DNA of 5,731 nucleotides from Flavobacteriaceae bacterium (GTDB lineage Bacteria; Bacteroidota; Bacteroidia; Flavobacteriales; Flavobacteriaceae): positions 1 to 5,731 of the forward strand of contig JAAZUX010000056.1 of assembly GCA_018623955.1 (NCBI GenBank), read 5' to 3'. The notes below the pieces were generated by a model that saw only the letters and a program-made list of their open reading frames with translations, had not been told where the DNA came from and made no database searches. Every line of letters begins with the position of its first letter. Positions within the stretch are counted from its first letter, which is position 1. Below are positions 5,529 through 5,731 of the stretch, one piece after another. A program made the position numbers and the translations under genes.

Positions 5529-5731
5529 ATGAAAAAGTCACTTGCATTAATTTTTACTCTAACTATTTTCTCACAGGTCTTGAGCCAATCCGATCAGGAA
5601 TTGATCAATTGGCCCGATGAGCCACTCCCCATTTATCATGTTATTGAGATTGTTCCTAAACCCGAATATATAACAGAGTTTATCAATGCTGTTAAGGTAT
5701 ATAATGATAAATTCCACAACAAAGACAAAAA
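5529..5731 (+). CDS. N-terminus of a secreted protein of unknown function (partial)
   Basis: ATG 5529 opens a frame that runs off the window end after 67 complete codons. The first residues, MKKSLALIFTLTIFSQVLSQ, form a classic Sec signal peptide: two lysines, a hydrophobic core, then small/polar residues, with cleavage likely near residue 19-20. There is no lipobox cysteine, so a lipoprotein is unlikely. The mature part begins SDQELINWPDEPLPIYHVIE and goes on with IVPKPEYITEFINAVKVYNDKF, mixed polar and helical, and matches no family I recognise. It would be periplasmic, surface-exposed or secreted. Its position downstream of a putative effector allows, but does not show, a role as an immunity or accessory protein. 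Confidence 0.75.
   Translation, partial: MKKSLALIFTLTIFSQVLSQSDQELINWPDEPLPIYHVIEIVPKPEYITEFINAVKVYNDKFHNKDK

Overview
The window reads as chromosomal DNA of a Bacteroidota bacterium, perhaps a Cytophagales/Cyclobacteriaceae-like environmental species. Pointers are moderate-to-low GC, starts without Shine-Dalgarno sequences, an outer-membrane beta-barrel of the 'transporter' type common in this phylum, and the style of the MnmE protein. The placement is inference from sequence style, with no search run. All convincing genes lie on the + strand.

Positions 1-1500 hold two closely linked genes: the 3' end of an outer-membrane beta-barrel gene with a lysine-rich tail, and, 3 nt after its stop, a 384-aa GNAT-fold protein of the YghO-like type. 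After a 69-nt gap comes intact mnmE (1570-2970), the tRNA U34-modifying GTPase, with all its motifs and the terminal CIGK.

From the end of mnmE to about 5457 the DNA looks like an accessory insertion. The last 18 bp of mnmE (encoding FCIGK-stop) are the kind of site used by islands that integrate at the mnmE/trmE 3' end. The next 140 bp carry repeats typical in style of a recombinase attachment region: GTTTCA pairs spaced 10 bp apart, an imperfect inverted repeat abutting the stop, and two TTACGACA octamers. Inverted copies of two of these motifs and a degenerate copy of the 18-bp site lie at 5371-5457, beyond the single large cargo gene. No integrase is present.

The cargo (3221-5137, GTG start, 638 aa) is the main item of interest. 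It has a disordered Gln/Ser/Lys-rich leader and a DUF4157 domain with an intact HELGH...EKEAD zincin signature, the hallmark of toxins associated with extracellular contractile injection systems (eCIS). A middle region resembles a permuted papain/NlpC-like hydrolase (GHTWIAL, GFWP, NCTTF), and the acidic, aromatic-rich C-terminus is unrecognised. It reads as an orphan eCIS effector: no sheath, tube or baseplate gene is in view. GC falls sharply in its 3' half.

The window ends in the start of a secreted-protein gene (5529 onward) preceded by a strong inverted repeat. Its product is unknown; it could be unrelated, or a periplasmic partner of the effector.
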